Below, piece after piece: positions 11,193 through 21,098 of a stretch of 64,000 nt of DNA. The translations under genes were made by a program, and so were the position numbers. Where the stretch lies: positions 858,765 to 922,764 of the forward strand of contig NZ_LIPF01000001.1 in assembly GCF_001905385.1 (NCBI RefSeq), given 5' to 3'. Under the pieces are notes generated by a model that saw only the letters and a program-made list of their open reading frames with translations, ran no database searches and was not told where the DNA came from. The DNA is from Streptomyces sp. CB02414 (GTDB taxonomy: Bacteria > Actinomycetota > Actinomycetes > Streptomycetales > Streptomycetaceae). Every line of letters starts with the position of its first letter. Position 1 is the first letter of the stretch.

Positions 11193-11233
11193 ATGAAGGC
11201 TCCCGGTGCTGACATGGAACCGGGAGCCTTCAT
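11193..11233 (-). terminator. valS terminator
   Basis: Perfect 15-bp stem: 11193-11207 (ATGAAGGCTCCCGGT) with 11219-11233, loop of 11 nt, 15 bp past the valS stop. Confidence 0.85.
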
Positions 11234-11247
11234 CGACGTTACAAGCG

Positions 11248-13899
11248 CTACGCCTGCGGCAGCTTCTCCAGCTGGGCCTGGATACGGGCGATGTCCTCGT
11301 CCGCCTTGGCCAGGCGGCCGCGGATCTTGTCCACGACGTTGTCCGGCGCCTTGGCGAGGAACGCCTCGTTGCCGAGCTTGGCGTTCGCCTGGGCCTTCTC
11401 CTTCTCCGCCGCCGCGAGATCCTTCGCCAGCCGCTTGCGCTCCGCGGCGAAGTCGATGACACCGGAGAGGTCGAGGGCGACCTCCACGCCCGCCACCGGC
11501 AGCGTCGCCGTCGCCGTGAAGGCGTCGCCCTCCGGCTGGAGCCGCAGCAGCTGCCGGACGGCCGCCTCGTGCGCCGCGAGCGCGCTGCCCGCGAGGGTGA
11601 GCCGGGCCGGCACCCGCTGGCCGGGCTGGAGGCCCTGGTCGGCGCGGAAGCGGCGGACCTCGGTGATGACGGACTGGAGCGTCTCGATCTCCCGCTCGGC
11701 GTCGGCGTCCCGGAAGCCCCCCGGGGCGTCAGCCCCAGGAACGAACACAGCCGACGGCCACTGGGCGACGACGACCGACTCGCCACCGGTGAGCGTCGTC
11801 CACAGCGTCTCGGTGACGAAGGGGACGACCGGATGGAGGAGGCGCAGCGTGACGTCCAGGACCTCACCGAGGACCCGCTTGCTGACCTCGGCGGCCTCGC
11901 CGCCCGCCTGGAAGGTGGTCTTGGACAGCTCGACGTACCAGTCGAAGACCTCGTCCCAGGCGAAGTGGAACAGGGCGTCGGAGAGCTTCGCGAACTGGTA
12001 GTCCTCGTAGTACGCGTCGACCTCGGCGACGACCGAGTTGAGCCGGGACAGGATCCAGCGGTCGGTCGAGGACATCTTCGACGCGTCCGGCAGCGGTCCC
12101 TCGACCGTCGCGCCGTTCATCAGCGCGAAGCGGGTGGCGTTCCAGATCTTGTTGGCGAAGTTCCGGGAGCCCTGGACCCAGTCCTCGCCGATCGGGACGT
12201 CGACGCCCGGGTTGGCGCCGCGCGCGAGGGTGAAGCGGAGCGCGTCGGAGCCGTACTTGTCCATCCAGTCCAGCGGGTTGACCACGTTCCCGAAGGACTT
12301 GGACATCTTCTTGCCGTTCTGGTCACGGACCATGCCGTGCAGGGCGATGGTGTGGAACGGCGGGGTGCCGTCCATCGCGTAGAGGCCGAACATCATCATC
12401 CGGGCGACCCAGAAGAAGAGGATGTCGTAGCCGGTGACCAGGACGGAGTTCGGGTAGAACTTCGCGAGCGAGTCGGTCTGCTCGGGCCAGCCCAGCGTGG
12501 AGAACGGCCACAGGCCGGAGGAGAACCAGGTGTCGAGGACGTCGGAGTCCTGGTACCAGCCCTCACCGGTCGGCGGTTCCTCGTCGGGCCCGACGCAGAC
12601 GACCTCACCCTCCGGCCCGTACCAGACCGGGATGCGGTGGCCCCACCACAGCTGGCGCGAGATGCACCAGTCGTGGAGGTTGTCGACCCAGTCGAAGTAG
12701 CGCTTCTCCATCTCCTGCGGGTGGATCTTGACCTTGCCGTCGCGGACGGCGTCACCGGCCGCCTTGGCGAGCGGGCCGACCTTGACCCACCACTGCATGG
12801 ACAGGCGGGGCTCGATGGTGGTCTTGCAGCGCGAGCAGTGGCCGACGGAGTGGACGTAGGGCCGCTTCTCGGCGACGATCCGGCCCTCGGCGCGCAGCGC
12901 GGCGACGATGGCGGAGCGGGCCTCGAGGCGGTCCAGGCCCTGGAAGGGGCCGTGGGCGGTGATGATCGCGTGCTCGTCCATCACGGCGATGGCGGGCAGG
13001 TCGTGGCGCTGGCCGATCTCGAAGTCGTTCGGGTCGTGGGCGGGCGTCACCTTGACGGCGCCGGTGCCGAACTCGGGGTCGACGTGCTCGTCGGCGACGA
13101 CCGGGATGGAGCGGTCGGTCAGCGGCAGCTTGATCAGCTTGCCGACGAGGTGCTTGTACCGCTCGTCCTCCGGGTGGACGGCGACGGCGGTGTCACCGAG
13201 CATCGTCTCGGCACGGGTGGTGGCGACGACGATGGTCTCGTCCCCGTCCCCGTACTTCATGGAGACGAGCTCGCCGTCGTCGTCCTGGTACTCGACCTCG
13301 ATGTCCGAGATGGCCGTCAGGCACCTCGGGCACCAGTTGATGATGCGCTCGGCGCGGTAGATCAGCTCGTCGTCGTAGAGCCGCTTGAAGATGGTCTGGA
13401 CGGCCTGGGACAGGCCCTCGTCCATGGTGAAGCGCTCACGCGACCAGGCGACACCGTCGCCGAGGCGGCGCATCTGCCCGCTGATCTGCCCGCCGGACTC
13501 GCCCTTCCACTGCCAGACGCGCTCGACGAACGCCTCGCGGCCGAGGTCGTGCCGGGACTTGCCCTCCTTGGCCAGCTCCCGCTCGACGACGTTCTGCGTG
13601 GCGATGCCGGCGTGGTCCATGCCGGGCTGCCACAGCGTCTCGAAGCCCTGCATCCGCTTGCGGCGGGTCAGGGCGTCGATGAGCGTGTGCTCGAAGGCGT
13701 GCCCGAGGTGCAGGCTGCCGGTGACGTTCGGCGGCGGGATGACGACGGTGTACGGCGGCTTGTCGCTGTCCGCGTCTGCCTCGAAGTAACCCCGTTCTAC
13801 CCAGCGCTCATACAGCTTCCCCTCTACCTCGGCCGGCGTGTACTGGGTCGGCAGTTCGGTGGTGGGCGCGGGCTGCGGCTGCTGAGAGTTCTCGGTCAC
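11248..13899 (-). CDS. valS: Valyl-tRNA synthetase
   Basis: Class I aminoacyl-tRNA synthetase charging tRNA-Val, with editing. The 883-residue protein has HIGH as HLGH at residues 64-67 (after IPPPNVTGS), KMSKS in [10 protein letters not shown], the editing-domain motif around [19 protein letters not shown], and a C-terminal tRNA-binding coiled coil ([23 protein letters not shown]). The ATG start [17 protein letters not shown] adds a short Pro/Gln-rich leader before the conserved [15 protein letters not shown] strong terminator separates it from folC, so the two are probably not one operon. Confidence 0.97.
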   Translation of the reverse strand: MTENSQQPQPAPTTELPTQYTPAEVEGKLYERWVERGYFEADADSDKPPYTVVIPPPNVTGSLHLGHAFEHTLIDALTRRKRMQGFETLWQPGMDHAGIATQNVVERELAKEGKSRHDLGREAFVERVWQWKGESGGQISGQMRRLGDGVAWSRERFTMDEGLSQAVQTIFKRLYDDELIYRAERIINWCPRCLTAISDIEVEYQDDDGELVSMKYGDGDETIVVATTRAETMLGDTAVAVHPEDERYKHLVGKLIKLPLTDRSIPVVADEHVDPEFGTGAVKVTPAHDPNDFEIGQRHDLPAIAVMDEHAIITAHGPFQGLDRLEARSAIVAALRAEGRIVAEKRPYVHSVGHCSRCKTTIEPRLSMQWWVKVGPLAKAAGDAVRDGKVKIHPQEMEKRYFDWVDNLHDWCISRQLWWGHRIPVWYGPEGEVVCVGPDEEPPTGEGWYQDSDVLDTWFSSGLWPFSTLGWPEQTDSLAKFYPNSVLVTGYDILFFWVARMMMFGLYAMDGTPPFHTIALHGMVRDQNGKKMSKSFGNVVNPLDWMDKYGSDALRFTLARGANPGVDVPIGEDWVQGSRNFANKIWNATRFALMNGATVEGPLPDASKMSSTDRWILSRLNSVVAEVDAYYEDYQFAKLSDALFHFAWDEVFDWYVELSKTTFQAGGEAAEVSKRVLGEVLDVTLRLLHPVVPFVTETLWTTLTGGESVVVAQWPSAVFVPGADAPGGFRDADAEREIETLQSVITEVRRFRADQGLQPGQRVPARLTLAGSALAAHEAAVRQLLRLQPEGDAFTATATLPVAGVEVALDLSGVIDFAAERKRLAKDLAAAEKEKAQANAKLGNEAFLAKAPDNVVDKIRGRLAKADEDIARIQAQLEKLPQA

Positions 13900-14036
13900 G
13901 GGGGTCAGTTTACGGGCGTCACGACCCTGTCCCGAAACGCGTTTCCTCTGTAACGGTGTGGCCCCCGGTGACCTGCGCAGGCCATCGCTGCGTCAGGATG
14001 TCAGCACCACGTAAGCATCTGGAGGGGAACCCAGTA

Positions 14037-14990
14037 ATGAGTCACAACCAGCCGGGCCCGTACGGCGGGCAGCCCCAGCAGCCCGGACCGTACGGCCAGC
14101 CGGGACCGTACGGCCAGCAGCCGCCGCAGGCCCCCCAGCCCGGCTACGGCTACCCCCAGCAGACGCCTCCCCCGCAGCCGGGCTACGGCTACCCGCAGCA
14201 GCAGCCCCAGCAGGGCGGCGTCCCGCCGCAGCAGCCGCCGTACGGCCAGCAGGCGCCGTACGGTCAGCAGCCGTACGGGATGCCCCAGCCCCCGGCGCCG
14301 GGCGGCGGCAAGAAGAAGACAGGCCTGATCATCGGCGCGGTCGCCGTCGTGGCGGCGATCGGCGTGGGGGCGTACTTCGTGTTCGGCGGGGGCGGGGGTG
14401 CCGGCGGCTCGGACATCGCGGACGACGGGCCGCACAAGCTGACGACTCCGGCGACGGTGCTCGGTGAGTACAAGAAGGGCGAGAGCGACAGCGGCACCAT
14501 GGACGCGAGCGACCTGAAGGACGCCGAGTCCTGGGGAGTGAAGGACGCCAAGGACGTCAGCGCCTCGTACTCGACCGAGAACAAGGACAACCCGCTGGCC
14601 AGCAAGCAGATGATGTTCGCCGGTGTCTACGGCACCATCGACGACCCCGAGGCGGCCGTCGACGCGATGTTCGCCCACATGAAGAAGGAGAGCGAGAAGG
14701 GCGGCAGCGACGAGGACATCACGATGCAGGGCGACCCGAAGGAGTACAAGCCGGACTCCCTGGAGGGCGCGATCATCAAGTGCCAGGAGGCGGAGGTCGA
14801 CAACTCCAACGGCAGTGCGAACGAGCCCAAGAAGATGAACATGACGTACTGCATCTGGGGCGACCACAGCACGCTGGGCTGGGTCATGCCGATGGACATC
14901 CTCGACATCGCGGCCGGAAAGAAGCCCGACCCCGCCGCGTCCGCCGAGATTACCGCCAAGCTCCGCAAGGAGGTCCGCGTCAAGCTCTGA
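14037..14990 (+). CDS. Pro/Gln/Gly-rich single-pass membrane protein
   Basis: No recognised catalytic domain. Residues 1-93 are a low-complexity segment with repeated [12 protein letters not shown] and QQPPYGQ units. After KKK comes one transmembrane helix ([21 protein letters not shown]), then a Gly-rich linker and a ~190-residue extracytoplasmic domain with two cysteines ([15 protein letters not shown]) that could form a disulfide. ATG at 14037 has an excellent ribosome binding site (GGAGGGG). Such proteins with a disordered Pro-rich cytosolic head and an exported domain are common in Streptomyces; the role is unknown. It faces clpX across a shared terminator. Confidence 0.85.
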   Translation: MSHNQPGPYGGQPQQPGPYGQPGPYGQQPPQAPQPGYGYPQQTPPPQPGYGYPQQQPQQGGVPPQQPPYGQQAPYGQQPYGMPQPPAPGGGKKKTGLIIGAVAVVAAIGVGAYFVFGGGGGAGGSDIADDGPHKLTTPATVLGEYKKGESDSGTMDASDLKDAESWGVKDAKDVSASYSTENKDNPLASKQMMFAGVYGTIDDPEAAVDAMFAHMKKESEKGGSDEDITMQGDPKEYKPDSLEGAIIKCQEAEVDNSNGSANEPKKMNMTYCIWGDHSTLGWVMPMDILDIAAGKKPDPAASAEITAKLRKEVRVKL

Positions 14991-15006
14991 CGCGGGCGCG
15001 TGAACG

Positions 15007-15050
15007 CATGCGGAAGGGGCCCGGTCGGTCGACCGGGCCCCTTCCGCATG
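15007..15050. terminator. Bidirectional terminator between the membrane-protein gene and clpX
   Basis: Perfect 20-bp stem (15007-15026 with 15031-15050) and a GGTC tetraloop, between two convergent genes. It starts 17 bp past one stop and ends 11 bp before the other. Confidence 0.9.
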
Positions 15051-15060
15051 GGCTTGTTGC

Positions 15061-16347
15061 CTACGCCGTCTTCTGCTCGCCCGAGCCCCGCCCCCGCGAA
15101 TCCCGCGGAATCAGCGTCGGGTTGACGTTGGAGAGGACCACGTCCGCCGTGATGACTACGCGGGCGACGTCCTTGCGGGACGGGACCTCGTACATCACGC
15201 CCTGGAGGACTTCCTCCATGATGGCGCGCAGGCCACGCGCGCCGGTCTGGCGGAGGATGGCCTGGTCGGCGATGGCCTCCAGGGCCTCGCGCTCGAAGTC
15301 CAGCTCCACGCCGTCGAGTTCGAAGAGGCGCTCGTACTGCTTGACGAGGGCGTTGCGCGGCTCGACGAGGATCTGGAGGAGCGCCTCGCGGTCGAGGTTG
15401 TGGACCGAGGTGATGACCGGGAGGCGGCCGATGAACTCGGGGATCATGCCGAACTTGACCAGGTCCTCCGGCATGACCTGCTCGAACTGGTCCTTGGACT
15501 CGGTCTCCCGCTTGGAGCGGATCTGCGCGCCGAAGCCGATGCCCTTGGCGCCGGCCCGGCCCTCGATGATCTTCTCCAGACCCGCGAAGGCGCCGCCCAC
15601 GATGAACAGGACGTTCGTCGTGTCGATCTGGATGAACTCCTGGTGCGGGTGCTTGCGGCCGCCCTGGGGCGGGACCGAGGCCGTGGTGCCCTCCAGGATC
15701 TTCAGCAGGGCCTGCTGGACGCCCTCGCCGCTGACGTCACGCGTGATCGACGGGTTCTCGCTCTTCCGCGCGACCTTGTCGATCTCGTCGATGTAGATGA
15801 TCCCGGTCTCGGCCTTCTTGACGTCGTAATCGGCGGCCTGGATCAGCTTGAGCAGGATGTTCTCGACGTCCTCGCCGACGTACCCCGCCTCGGTGAGCGC
15901 CGTGGCGTCGGCGATCGCGAAGGGCACGTTCAGCATGCGGGCGAGGGTCTGGGCGAGGAGGGTCTTGCCGGAGCCCGTGGGGCCCAGCAGGAGGATGTTG
16001 GACTTCGCCAACTCGATGGCGTCGTCGCGGCCTTGGGCGCCGCCGTTCTCGCCGGCCTGGACCCGCTTGTAGTGGTTGTACACCGCGACGGACAGGGCCT
16101 TCTTGGCGGCTTCCTGGCCGACCACGTAGCCCTCGAGGAACTCGTAGATCTCGCGGGGCTTCGGGAGCTCCTCCCAGCGCACCTCGCTGGTCTCCGCCAG
16201 CTCTTCCTCGATGATCTCGTTGCAGAGGTCGATGCACTCGTCGCAGATGTACACACCGGGCCCTGCGATGAGCTTCTTGACCTGCTTCTGGCTCTTGCCG
16301 CAGAACGAGCACTTGAGCAGATCGCCGCCGTCACCGATGCGTGCCAC
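15061..16347 (-). CDS. clpX: ATP-dependent Clp protease ATP-binding subunit ClpX
   Basis: AAA+ unfoldase that feeds substrates to ClpP1/ClpP2. GTG at 16347 gives [19 protein letters not shown] and 428 residues, the size of other Streptomyces ClpX. The N-terminal zinc-binding domain has Cys13/Cys16 and Cys35/Cys38 (CSFC, CDEC). Walker A is GPTGSGKT, Walker B is [10 protein letters not shown], and the IGF loop that docks on ClpP is in the [12 protein letters not shown] stretch. It is downstream of clpP1-clpP2 but separated by 192 bp containing a long hairpin, so it likely has its own promoter. Confidence 0.97.
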   Translation of the reverse strand: MARIGDGGDLLKCSFCGKSQKQVKKLIAGPGVYICDECIDLCNEIIEEELAETSEVRWEELPKPREIYEFLEGYVVGQEAAKKALSVAVYNHYKRVQAGENGGAQGRDDAIELAKSNILLLGPTGSGKTLLAQTLARMLNVPFAIADATALTEAGYVGEDVENILLKLIQAADYDVKKAETGIIYIDEIDKVARKSENPSITRDVSGEGVQQALLKILEGTTASVPPQGGRKHPHQEFIQIDTTNVLFIVGGAFAGLEKIIEGRAGAKGIGFGAQIRSKRETESKDQFEQVMPEDLVKFGMIPEFIGRLPVITSVHNLDREALLQILVEPRNALVKQYERLFELDGVELDFEREALEAIADQAILRQTGARGLRAIMEEVLQGVMYEVPSRKDVARVVITADVVLSNVNPTLIPRDSRGRGSGEQKTA

Positions 16348-16466
16348 GGTGTGCTTCCCCTTCGCCTGGGAGACGCCTGGCCGCCGACGTGACGTCAACG
16401 GCCGGCGGACTCCTGGTGCTGCCTTATGTCCGACGGTACCTTGCCGGGCCCCCCGTCCGGGCCCCC

Positions 16467-16512
16467 CTTGGCACGGTTCCCTTTGACGTGAACCGCGTCA
16501 AACCGTGCCAAG
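16467..16512 (-). terminator. Long bulged hairpin between clpP2 and clpX
   Basis: Outer stem CTTGGCACGG / CCGTGCCAAG (10 bp) and inner stem TTTGACG / CGTCAAA (7 bp), separated by a one-sided 5-nt bulge (TTCCC), with loop TGAACCG. It sits 28 bp past the clpP2 stop. It probably ends the clpP1-clpP2 transcript. The asymmetric bulge is unusual for a simple terminator. Confidence 0.7.
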
Positions 16513-16539
16513 GAGCGGCAGACGATACAGCCTCCCGCC

Positions 16540-17220
16540 TCAGCGGAGGGAGGAGTTGTCCATCTTCCGGGTGGTGATGATCTGGTCGATCAGGCCGTAG
16601 CTCAGCGAGTCCTCGGCCGTGAGGATCTTGTCGCGCTCGATGTCCTCGCGGATCTTCTCGACCGGCGTGGTGGAGTGCTTGGCCAGCATCTCCTCCAGCT
16701 GCGAGCGCATCCGCAGGATCTCGTTGGCGGCGATCTCCAGGTCGGAGACCTGGCCGCGGCCGGTCTCGCTGTAGGGCTGGTGGATCAGGACGCGGGCGTT
16801 CGGCAGCGCCATGCGCTTGCCCGGCGTACCGGCGGCCAGCAGGACGGCGGCGGCGGAGGCGGCCTGGCCCATGCAGACCGTCTGGATGTCCGGCTTCACG
16901 TACTGCATCGTGTCGTAGATGGCCGTGAGCGCCGTGAAGGAGCCGCCGGGGCTGTTGATGTAGACCGAGATGTCCCGGTCGGGGTCCATCGACTCCAGGC
17001 ACAGCAGCTGCGCCATGACGTCGTTGGCGGAGGCGTCGTCGATCTGGACGCCGAGGAAGATCACGCGCTCCTCGAAGAGCTTCGCGTACGGGTCGTACTC
17101 GCGCACGCCCTGCGAGGTGCGCTCGACGAAGCGCGGGATCACGTAGCGGGACTCGGCACTCGGGCCGGTGTACTCGGCGCGCGTGCGGTCGTACAGGCCG
17201 CTGCCGGGGAAGTCGTTCAC
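16540..17220 (-). CDS. clpP2: ATP-dependent Clp protease proteolytic subunit 2
   Basis: Serine protease subunit that partners ClpP1 in the actinobacterial ClpP1P2 core. GTG at 17220 ([17 protein letters not shown]) is preceded by CAGGAGAC at good spacing and gives 226 residues. The nucleophile Ser is in [10 protein letters not shown], the His in LIHQPYSE, and the oligomer helix is [15 protein letters not shown]. It lies 83 bp after clpP1; the gap contains a short GGGCCCC-gct-GGGGCCC hairpin. The call is secure from position and sequence. Confidence 0.96.
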   Translation of the reverse strand: MNDFPGSGLYDRTRAEYTGPSAESRYVIPRFVERTSQGVREYDPYAKLFEERVIFLGVQIDDASANDVMAQLLCLESMDPDRDISVYINSPGGSFTALTAIYDTMQYVKPDIQTVCMGQAASAAAVLLAAGTPGKRMALPNARVLIHQPYSETGRGQVSDLEIAANEILRMRSQLEEMLAKHSTTPVEKIREDIERDKILTAEDSLSYGLIDQIITTRKMDNSSLR

Positions 17221-17277
17221 AGTGTCTCCTGGAAAGGGGCTGAGGCGTCGGCTGGGGGCAGGCTGGGACACGCTCCT

Positions 17278-17294
17278 GGGCCCCGCTGGGGCCC
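17278..17294 (-). other. Short hairpin between clpP1 and clpP2
   Basis: Seven-bp perfect inverted repeat GGGCCCC / GGGGCCC with a 3-nt loop, just past the clpP1 stop. It may be an RNA processing or pausing element that sets the ratio of the two subunits. Confidence 0.4.
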
Positions 17295-17303
17295 GGGGAG
17301 GGC

Positions 17304-17921
17304 TCAGGCCCCGGTGCCGCCGCCGCCCGGCATACCGGCGGCCGTGGGGATGACGTCGTCGATGAGGCCGTACTCCTTGGCCTCGAAGGCGTCGAACCAG
17401 CGGTCGCGGTCCGAGTCGCGGGTGATCTGCTCGACCGTCTGGCCGGTGTGCTGCGAGGTGAGCTCGGCCATGCGCTTCTTGGTGTGCAGCAGCCGCTCGG
17501 CGTGGATCTTGATGTCCGAGGCCGAGCCGGCCAGGCCGGCGGAGGGCTGGTGGATCAGGATCTCGGCGTTCGGGAGCGCGAAGCGCTTGCCCGGGGTGCC
17601 GGCGCTGAGCAGGAACTGCCCCATGGAGGCCGCGAGACCCATGGCGATCGTCACCACGTCGTTCTTGATGAACTGCATGGTGTCGTAGATCGCCATGCCC
17701 GCCGTGATCGAACCGCCCGGGCTGTTGATGTACAGGAAGATGTCCTTGTCCGGGTCGGCGGCAAGGAGCAGCAGCTGTGCGGTGATCTTGTTGGCAATGT
17801 CGTCGTCGACCGGCTGGCCGAGGAAGATGATCCGCTCGTTGAGCAGCCGGTTGTAGACCTGGTCGCCGAGGCCACCACCGATGGAAGGCTCGCCGGCGGC
17901 GGAGGGCATCAGATTCGTCAC
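17304..17921 (-). CDS. clpP1: ATP-dependent Clp protease proteolytic subunit 1
   Basis: Serine protease subunit, first gene of the clpP1-clpP2 operon. Catalytic Ser in [10 protein letters not shown], His in LIHQPSAG, and the Asp region [23 protein letters not shown] at 17921 ([17 protein letters not shown]) is preferred because AGGTGG lies 5 nt upstream. The in-frame GTG at 17930 has the Shine-Dalgarno bases immediately against it. In Streptomyces this operon is activated by ClgR, and a ClgR-like site is present upstream (18065-18080). Confidence 0.95.
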   Translation of the reverse strand: MTNLMPSAAGEPSIGGGLGDQVYNRLLNERIIFLGQPVDDDIANKITAQLLLLAADPDKDIFLYINSPGGSITAGMAIYDTMQFIKNDVVTIAMGLAASMGQFLLSAGTPGKRFALPNAEILIHQPSAGLAGSASDIKIHAERLLHTKKRMAELTSQHTGQTVEQITRDSDRDRWFDAFEAKEYGLIDDVIPTAAGMPGGGGTGA

Positions 17922-18064
17922 GTAATCCACCTGCTCGTCTTACGACGGCGCCGGGCCGTCTCACGTTTCCCTGCGGGGCTGGAGCCGCTTTCGGGGACTC
18001 CCCTGCCCTCGTATTCATGGACCCTAACGCGCAGGGCCTGCGGCGCCATCCCGGTTCCGCGGGT

Positions 18065-18080
18065 GTTCGCCGGGGGCGTA
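18065..18080 (-). promoter_or_regulatory. ClgR-like operator upstream of clpP1
   Basis: GTTCGC-CGGGG-GCGTA matches the CGC-Y-N3-R-GCG core of the ClgR box known from clp promoters of actinobacteria. It lies about 140 bp upstream of the clpP1 start. The second half-site is imperfect (GCGTA rather than GCGAA). Confidence 0.45.
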
Positions 18081-18137
18081 GCGCTCCGCGGCGGTGCGGT
18101 TGCGGGATCGCGCCGTTGCGGTGCGTGTCCGTCGCCG

Positions 18138-18180
18138 GATGCGGGCCGTCTGTGGCTGGCCGCGCAGTTCCCCGCGCCCC
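18138..18180 (-). repeat. Dispersed intergenic repeat, copy 2
   Basis: Second copy of the element at 11144-11187, same orientation: GCGGGCC, GTGGCT, then CCGCGCAGTTCCCCGCGCCCC. As in copy 1 it lies immediately beyond a gene's terminator hairpin (here that of tig) and before the next gene (clpP1). Confidence 0.7.
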
Positions 18181-18207
18181 CGGGTCGGCTGCCGGTCCGT
18201 ACGCCGA

Positions 18208-18239
18208 AAGGGCCCCGGCGTCGGTCGCCCGGGGCCCTT
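18208..18239 (-). terminator. tig terminator
   Basis: Perfect 11-bp stem AAGGGCCCCGG / CCGGGGCCCTT with a 10-nt loop, 31 bp past the tig stop. Confidence 0.8.
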
Positions 18240-18269
18240 CCTGCGTGCGTACGGTGAAGCCGCGGGTGG

Positions 18270-19664
18270 TCAGCCCTCGGTCTTCTCCTCGGCCTTGTCG
18301 TCACCGGACTCGGCGGACTCGGCGGCGGCCTCGGTGGCCTCCTCCGTCTCCTCCTCGTCGTCCAGGTCGACGACCTCGCCGTTGGTGTCCTTGACCGTGG
18401 CCTTCTCGACCACGACGGCCAGGGCCTTGCCGCGGGCGACCTCACCGACGAGGAGCGGGACCTGGCCCTGCTCGACGACGGCCTGGGCGAACTGGTCGGG
18501 GGACATGCCGGAGGAGGAGGCGCGGCGCATGAGGTGCTCGGTGAGCTCCTCCTGGCTGACGTTGAGCTTCTCCTGCTTGACCAGCTCGTCGAGGACGAAC
18601 TGGGTCTTGATGCCCTTGACCGCGGCCTCGCGGGTCTCGGTGTCGAACTCCTCGGCGGTCTTGCCCTGGAGCTCGAGGTACTTCTCGAGGTCGAGGCCCA
18701 TCTGGCCGAGCTGGTGGTGCTCGAGGTTGTGCTTACGGGTGTTGATCTCGTCCTCGAGGAGCTTCTCGGGGACCGGGACCTCGACCAGCTCGAGCAGCTT
18801 GTCCAGGACGCGCTCCTGGGCCTGCGTGGCCTGGTCGTACTGCTTCATGTTGGCGAGGCGCTTGCGGCTGTCGGCGCGCAGCTCCTCCAGGGTGTCGAAC
18901 TCCGACGCGAGCTGCGCGAAGTCGTCGTCCAGCTCGGGCAGCTCACGCGCGGCGACCTGGGTGACCTTGACGGTGACCTCGGCCTCCTTGCCGGCCGCCG
19001 AGCCGCCCTTGAGCTCGGAGGTGAAGGTGGCCTCGCCACCGGCCTCCAGGCCCTTCACGGCGTCGTCGATGCCCTCCAGCAGCTCACCGGAGCCGATGGT
19101 GTAGGAGACGCCGTCGGCGACGCCGTCCTCGAGGACCTCGCCGTCGACCTTGGCCTGCAGGTCGATGGTGACCACGTCGCCGTCCTCGGCGGCACGCTCG
19201 ACCGGGGAGGTGGAGGCGAAGCGCTCGCGCAGCTGCTCGACCGACTTCTCCACGTCCTCGTCGGTGACCTCGACGGCGTCGACCTCGACCTCGATGCCGG
19301 AGTAGTCCGGGATCTCGACGGTCGGGCGGACGTCGACCTCGGCGGTGAAGTTCAGCGTCTCGCCGTCCTTCAGCTCGGTGATGTCGACCTCGGGCTGACC
19401 CAGCGGGTTCAGGTCGGCCTCGTTGACCGCGTCGGTGTAGAACTTCGGGAGCGCGTCGTTGACGGCCTCCTCCAGAACGGCGCCACGACCGAACCGCTGG
19501 TCGATGACCCGGGCGGGGATCTTGCCCTTGCGGAAGCCCTTCACCGTGACCTGCTGGTTGATCTTCTTGTACGCCGCGTCGAGGCTGTCCTTGAGCTCCT
19601 CGAAGGGCACCTCGACAGTGAGCCGAACCCGGGTCGGGTTCAGGGTCTCCACGGCGCTCTTCAC
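18270..19664 (-). CDS. tig: Trigger factor
   Basis: Ribosome-associated chaperone and peptidyl-prolyl isomerase. GTG at 19664 ([20 protein letters not shown]) has AAGGAG 8 nt upstream and gives 464 residues. The ribosome-docking loop is [11 protein letters not shown] and the FKBP-type PPIase domain covers about residues 150-240 ([18 protein letters not shown]). The C-terminal tail is strongly acidic ([21 protein letters not shown]), a common actinobacterial feature. It lies upstream of clpP1 in the same direction but with its own terminator. Confidence 0.96.
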   Translation of the reverse strand: MKSAVETLNPTRVRLTVEVPFEELKDSLDAAYKKINQQVTVKGFRKGKIPARVIDQRFGRGAVLEEAVNDALPKFYTDAVNEADLNPLGQPEVDITELKDGETLNFTAEVDVRPTVEIPDYSGIEVEVDAVEVTDEDVEKSVEQLRERFASTSPVERAAEDGDVVTIDLQAKVDGEVLEDGVADGVSYTIGSGELLEGIDDAVKGLEAGGEATFTSELKGGSAAGKEAEVTVKVTQVAARELPELDDDFAQLASEFDTLEELRADSRKRLANMKQYDQATQAQERVLDKLLELVEVPVPEKLLEDEINTRKHNLEHHQLGQMGLDLEKYLELQGKTAEEFDTETREAAVKGIKTQFVLDELVKQEKLNVSQEELTEHLMRRASSSGMSPDQFAQAVVEQGQVPLLVGEVARGKALAVVVEKATVKDTNGEVVDLDDEEETEEATEAAAESAESGDDKAEEKTEG

Positions 19665-19835
19665 GGTTCGGTCTCCTTGGTGGCTGACTTCTTGGGTTCT
19701 GCCGGGGCCAGCGGGGCGTCCGGCGGATTCGCCGCCCGGAGACTTCAGACTCTGAGACACACGGGCGTGCAGCTTGCATAGTAACGGCAGCGACTACACC
19801 GCCCAAAAGGCGATCACCCGGTGATCGGTCGGTGG

Positions 19836-19909
19836 TCGGGGTGGCGGGATTTGAACCCACGGCCTTCCGCTCCCAAAGCGGACGCGCTACCAAGCTGCGC
19901 CACACCCCG
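19836..19909 (-). tRNA. tRNA-Pro (anticodon TGG)
   Basis: On the minus strand: acceptor stem CGGGGTG / CACCCCG, D-arm GCGCAGCTTGGTAGCGC, anticodon stem TCCGC / GCGGA with loop TTTGGGA (TGG anticodon), T-arm GGGTTCAAATCCC, discriminator A. 74 nt, no encoded CCA. Confidence 0.97.
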
Positions 19910-20082
19910 TCTGGTGCGACACGTAGGGTACATGCCGCCAGGCGCCGGGCACGCGTGGTTTCCCGGGTACCCGCGCACGTGCCCGTGGACTTGGGCGCGG
20001 ACCGGAAGGGGTGTGCGGGAAAGCGGTGCGACCCGCTACGATGCCTTCAGTGCCGCGGTCACCGACCTGCGGCGCGCGCTGT

Positions 20083-20153
20083 GCGGGCGTAGCTCAATGG
20101 TAGAGCCCTAGTCTTCCAAACTAGCTACGCGGGTTCGATTCCCGTCGCCCGCT
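20083..20153 (+). tRNA. tRNA-Gly (anticodon TCC)
   Basis: Acceptor stem GCGGGCG / CGCCCGC, D-arm AGCTCAATGGTAGAGC, anticodon stem CTAGT / ACTAG enclosing CTTCCAA (TCC), T-arm GGGTTCGATTCCC, discriminator T. 71 nt, no encoded CCA. tRNA-Gly genes are frequent integration sites in Streptomyces; no duplicated 3' end was seen nearby. Confidence 0.97.
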
Positions 20154-20158
20154 CCGAG

Positions 20159-20204
20159 AGGCCTCCGGCCCGGTTCCTTCAGGGGACCGGGCCGGAGGCC
20201 TTTG
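20159..20204 (+). terminator. Intrinsic terminator after tRNA-Gly
   Basis: Perfect 16-bp stem AGGCCTCCGGCCCGGT (20159-20174) with 20186-20201, loop of 11 nt, followed by TTTGTG. It starts 5 bp after the tRNA. Confidence 0.9.
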
Positions 20205-20240
20205 TGCCGTCCGCCGGTCACCGGCGGCCGGCCGCTCCGG

Positions 20241-20435
20241 TCAGAACTGGATCGAGTTGATCGTGTCCGCTATCGAGTTCAGGAACCGCTGGATGTCGTC
20301 GGCCATGCCCGTCGAGGCCAGGAAGAAGCCGAAGAGGACCGCGACGACCGCCGGGCCCGCCTTGATGGAGCCCCCTCGCAGCAGCACCACCAGGATGATC
20401 GCCAACAGCAGCACCACTGACAGTGAAATGGCCAC
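20241..20435 (-). CDS. Small hydrophobic protein, 64 aa
   Basis: Starts with GTG at 20435. An N-terminal transmembrane helix (LSVVLLLAIILVVLL), a short positively charged turn (RGGSIKAG), a second hydrophobic helix (AVVAVLFGFFLAS), then an amphipathic tail DDIQRFLNSIADTINSIQF. Small proteins of this pattern are common in Streptomyces and are also seen near tra/spd-type genes of integrative elements. Here no other element gene is visible, so a link to a past tRNA-Gly insertion is only a guess. GAGGG lies 11 nt upstream of the start. Confidence 0.7.
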   Translation of the reverse strand: MAISLSVVLLLAIILVVLLRGGSIKAGPAVVAVLFGFFLASTGMADDIQRFLNSIADTINSIQF

Positions 20436-21098
20436 AACTGATCACACCCTCGATCGGTCCGCTCTCCCGGCCCGGAGGTGCGGCCGCGCACACCCCCGCC
20501 AGGACCATCGTGCCACCAACCGGGCTCCGTCATGCGGCAGGTGACGCATCGTCGGCCGGTTCCCGGGGTCCGGCACTGCCCCGCACACGCGGACCCACCC
20601 CATGATCCCACCCCGCACAAAATTTCGACATGACACCCGTGCGGGGAATTCCGGCCGCTTCGTTTCGATGTCCACACAACGCGTTCGCAGATATTTCGAA
20701 TTACCTCGGGAACCACACCGACAGGCACATCACAGGGAGATCACAGGTTCACGTGGAGGCCCGGCCAGGCCATTGAAGCGGGCATTCGAGGGGAGTCACC
20801 CTCCGGCCTTATGCACTGTTTAGTCATGACGTGTCGTGACAAGTAGGGCGCACTGGATGCCCCTCAGGTGTCCGGCGGCTTTCCGCTCTGTGGCGGAGGT
20901 CATGCCGCCGCCCGGGACAAGTTCCCCGAATTGCGGGGTACTCGCCAGGCACTCGGGATCCGAATGCAGGAATGACGTCGAAGGTTTTACGGAATCCCAC
21001 GAGAACGCTAGGGTGCCTCAGATGTTCTACGCTGCCTCGTCCCCCACCAGAGCAGCGAGGTCCTGTGACAACTCGCCGATTTCCCGGCGGGGGGTTGC
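20436..21098. other. 663-bp gap without a credible gene
   Basis: Between the 64-aa protein gene and the acyltransferase gene. Composition is locally less GC-rich (for example 20610-20720) than neighbouring genes, and short reading frames lack codon bias or ribosome binding sites. It must contain divergent promoters. I found no riboswitch, tRNA fragment or repeat. Confidence 0.6.

Noticed and set aside
16440..16470. Possible 6C-type small RNA at the C-rich doublet
   Set aside because: The C runs are not in two separate hairpin loops, which the 6C motif requires.
19836..20153. Integrated element bounded by attachment sites at the tRNA genes
   Set aside because: No integrase, excisionase or repeated tRNA 3' end was found in the window.
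20602..20823. 73-codon frame in the gene-free gap
   Set aside because: No ribosome binding site, no codon bias and no recognisable sequence; kept as non-coding.
20436..21098. Possible c-di-AMP or other riboswitch before the acyltransferase gene
   Set aside because: I could not find the conserved core segments of any riboswitch class known to me.
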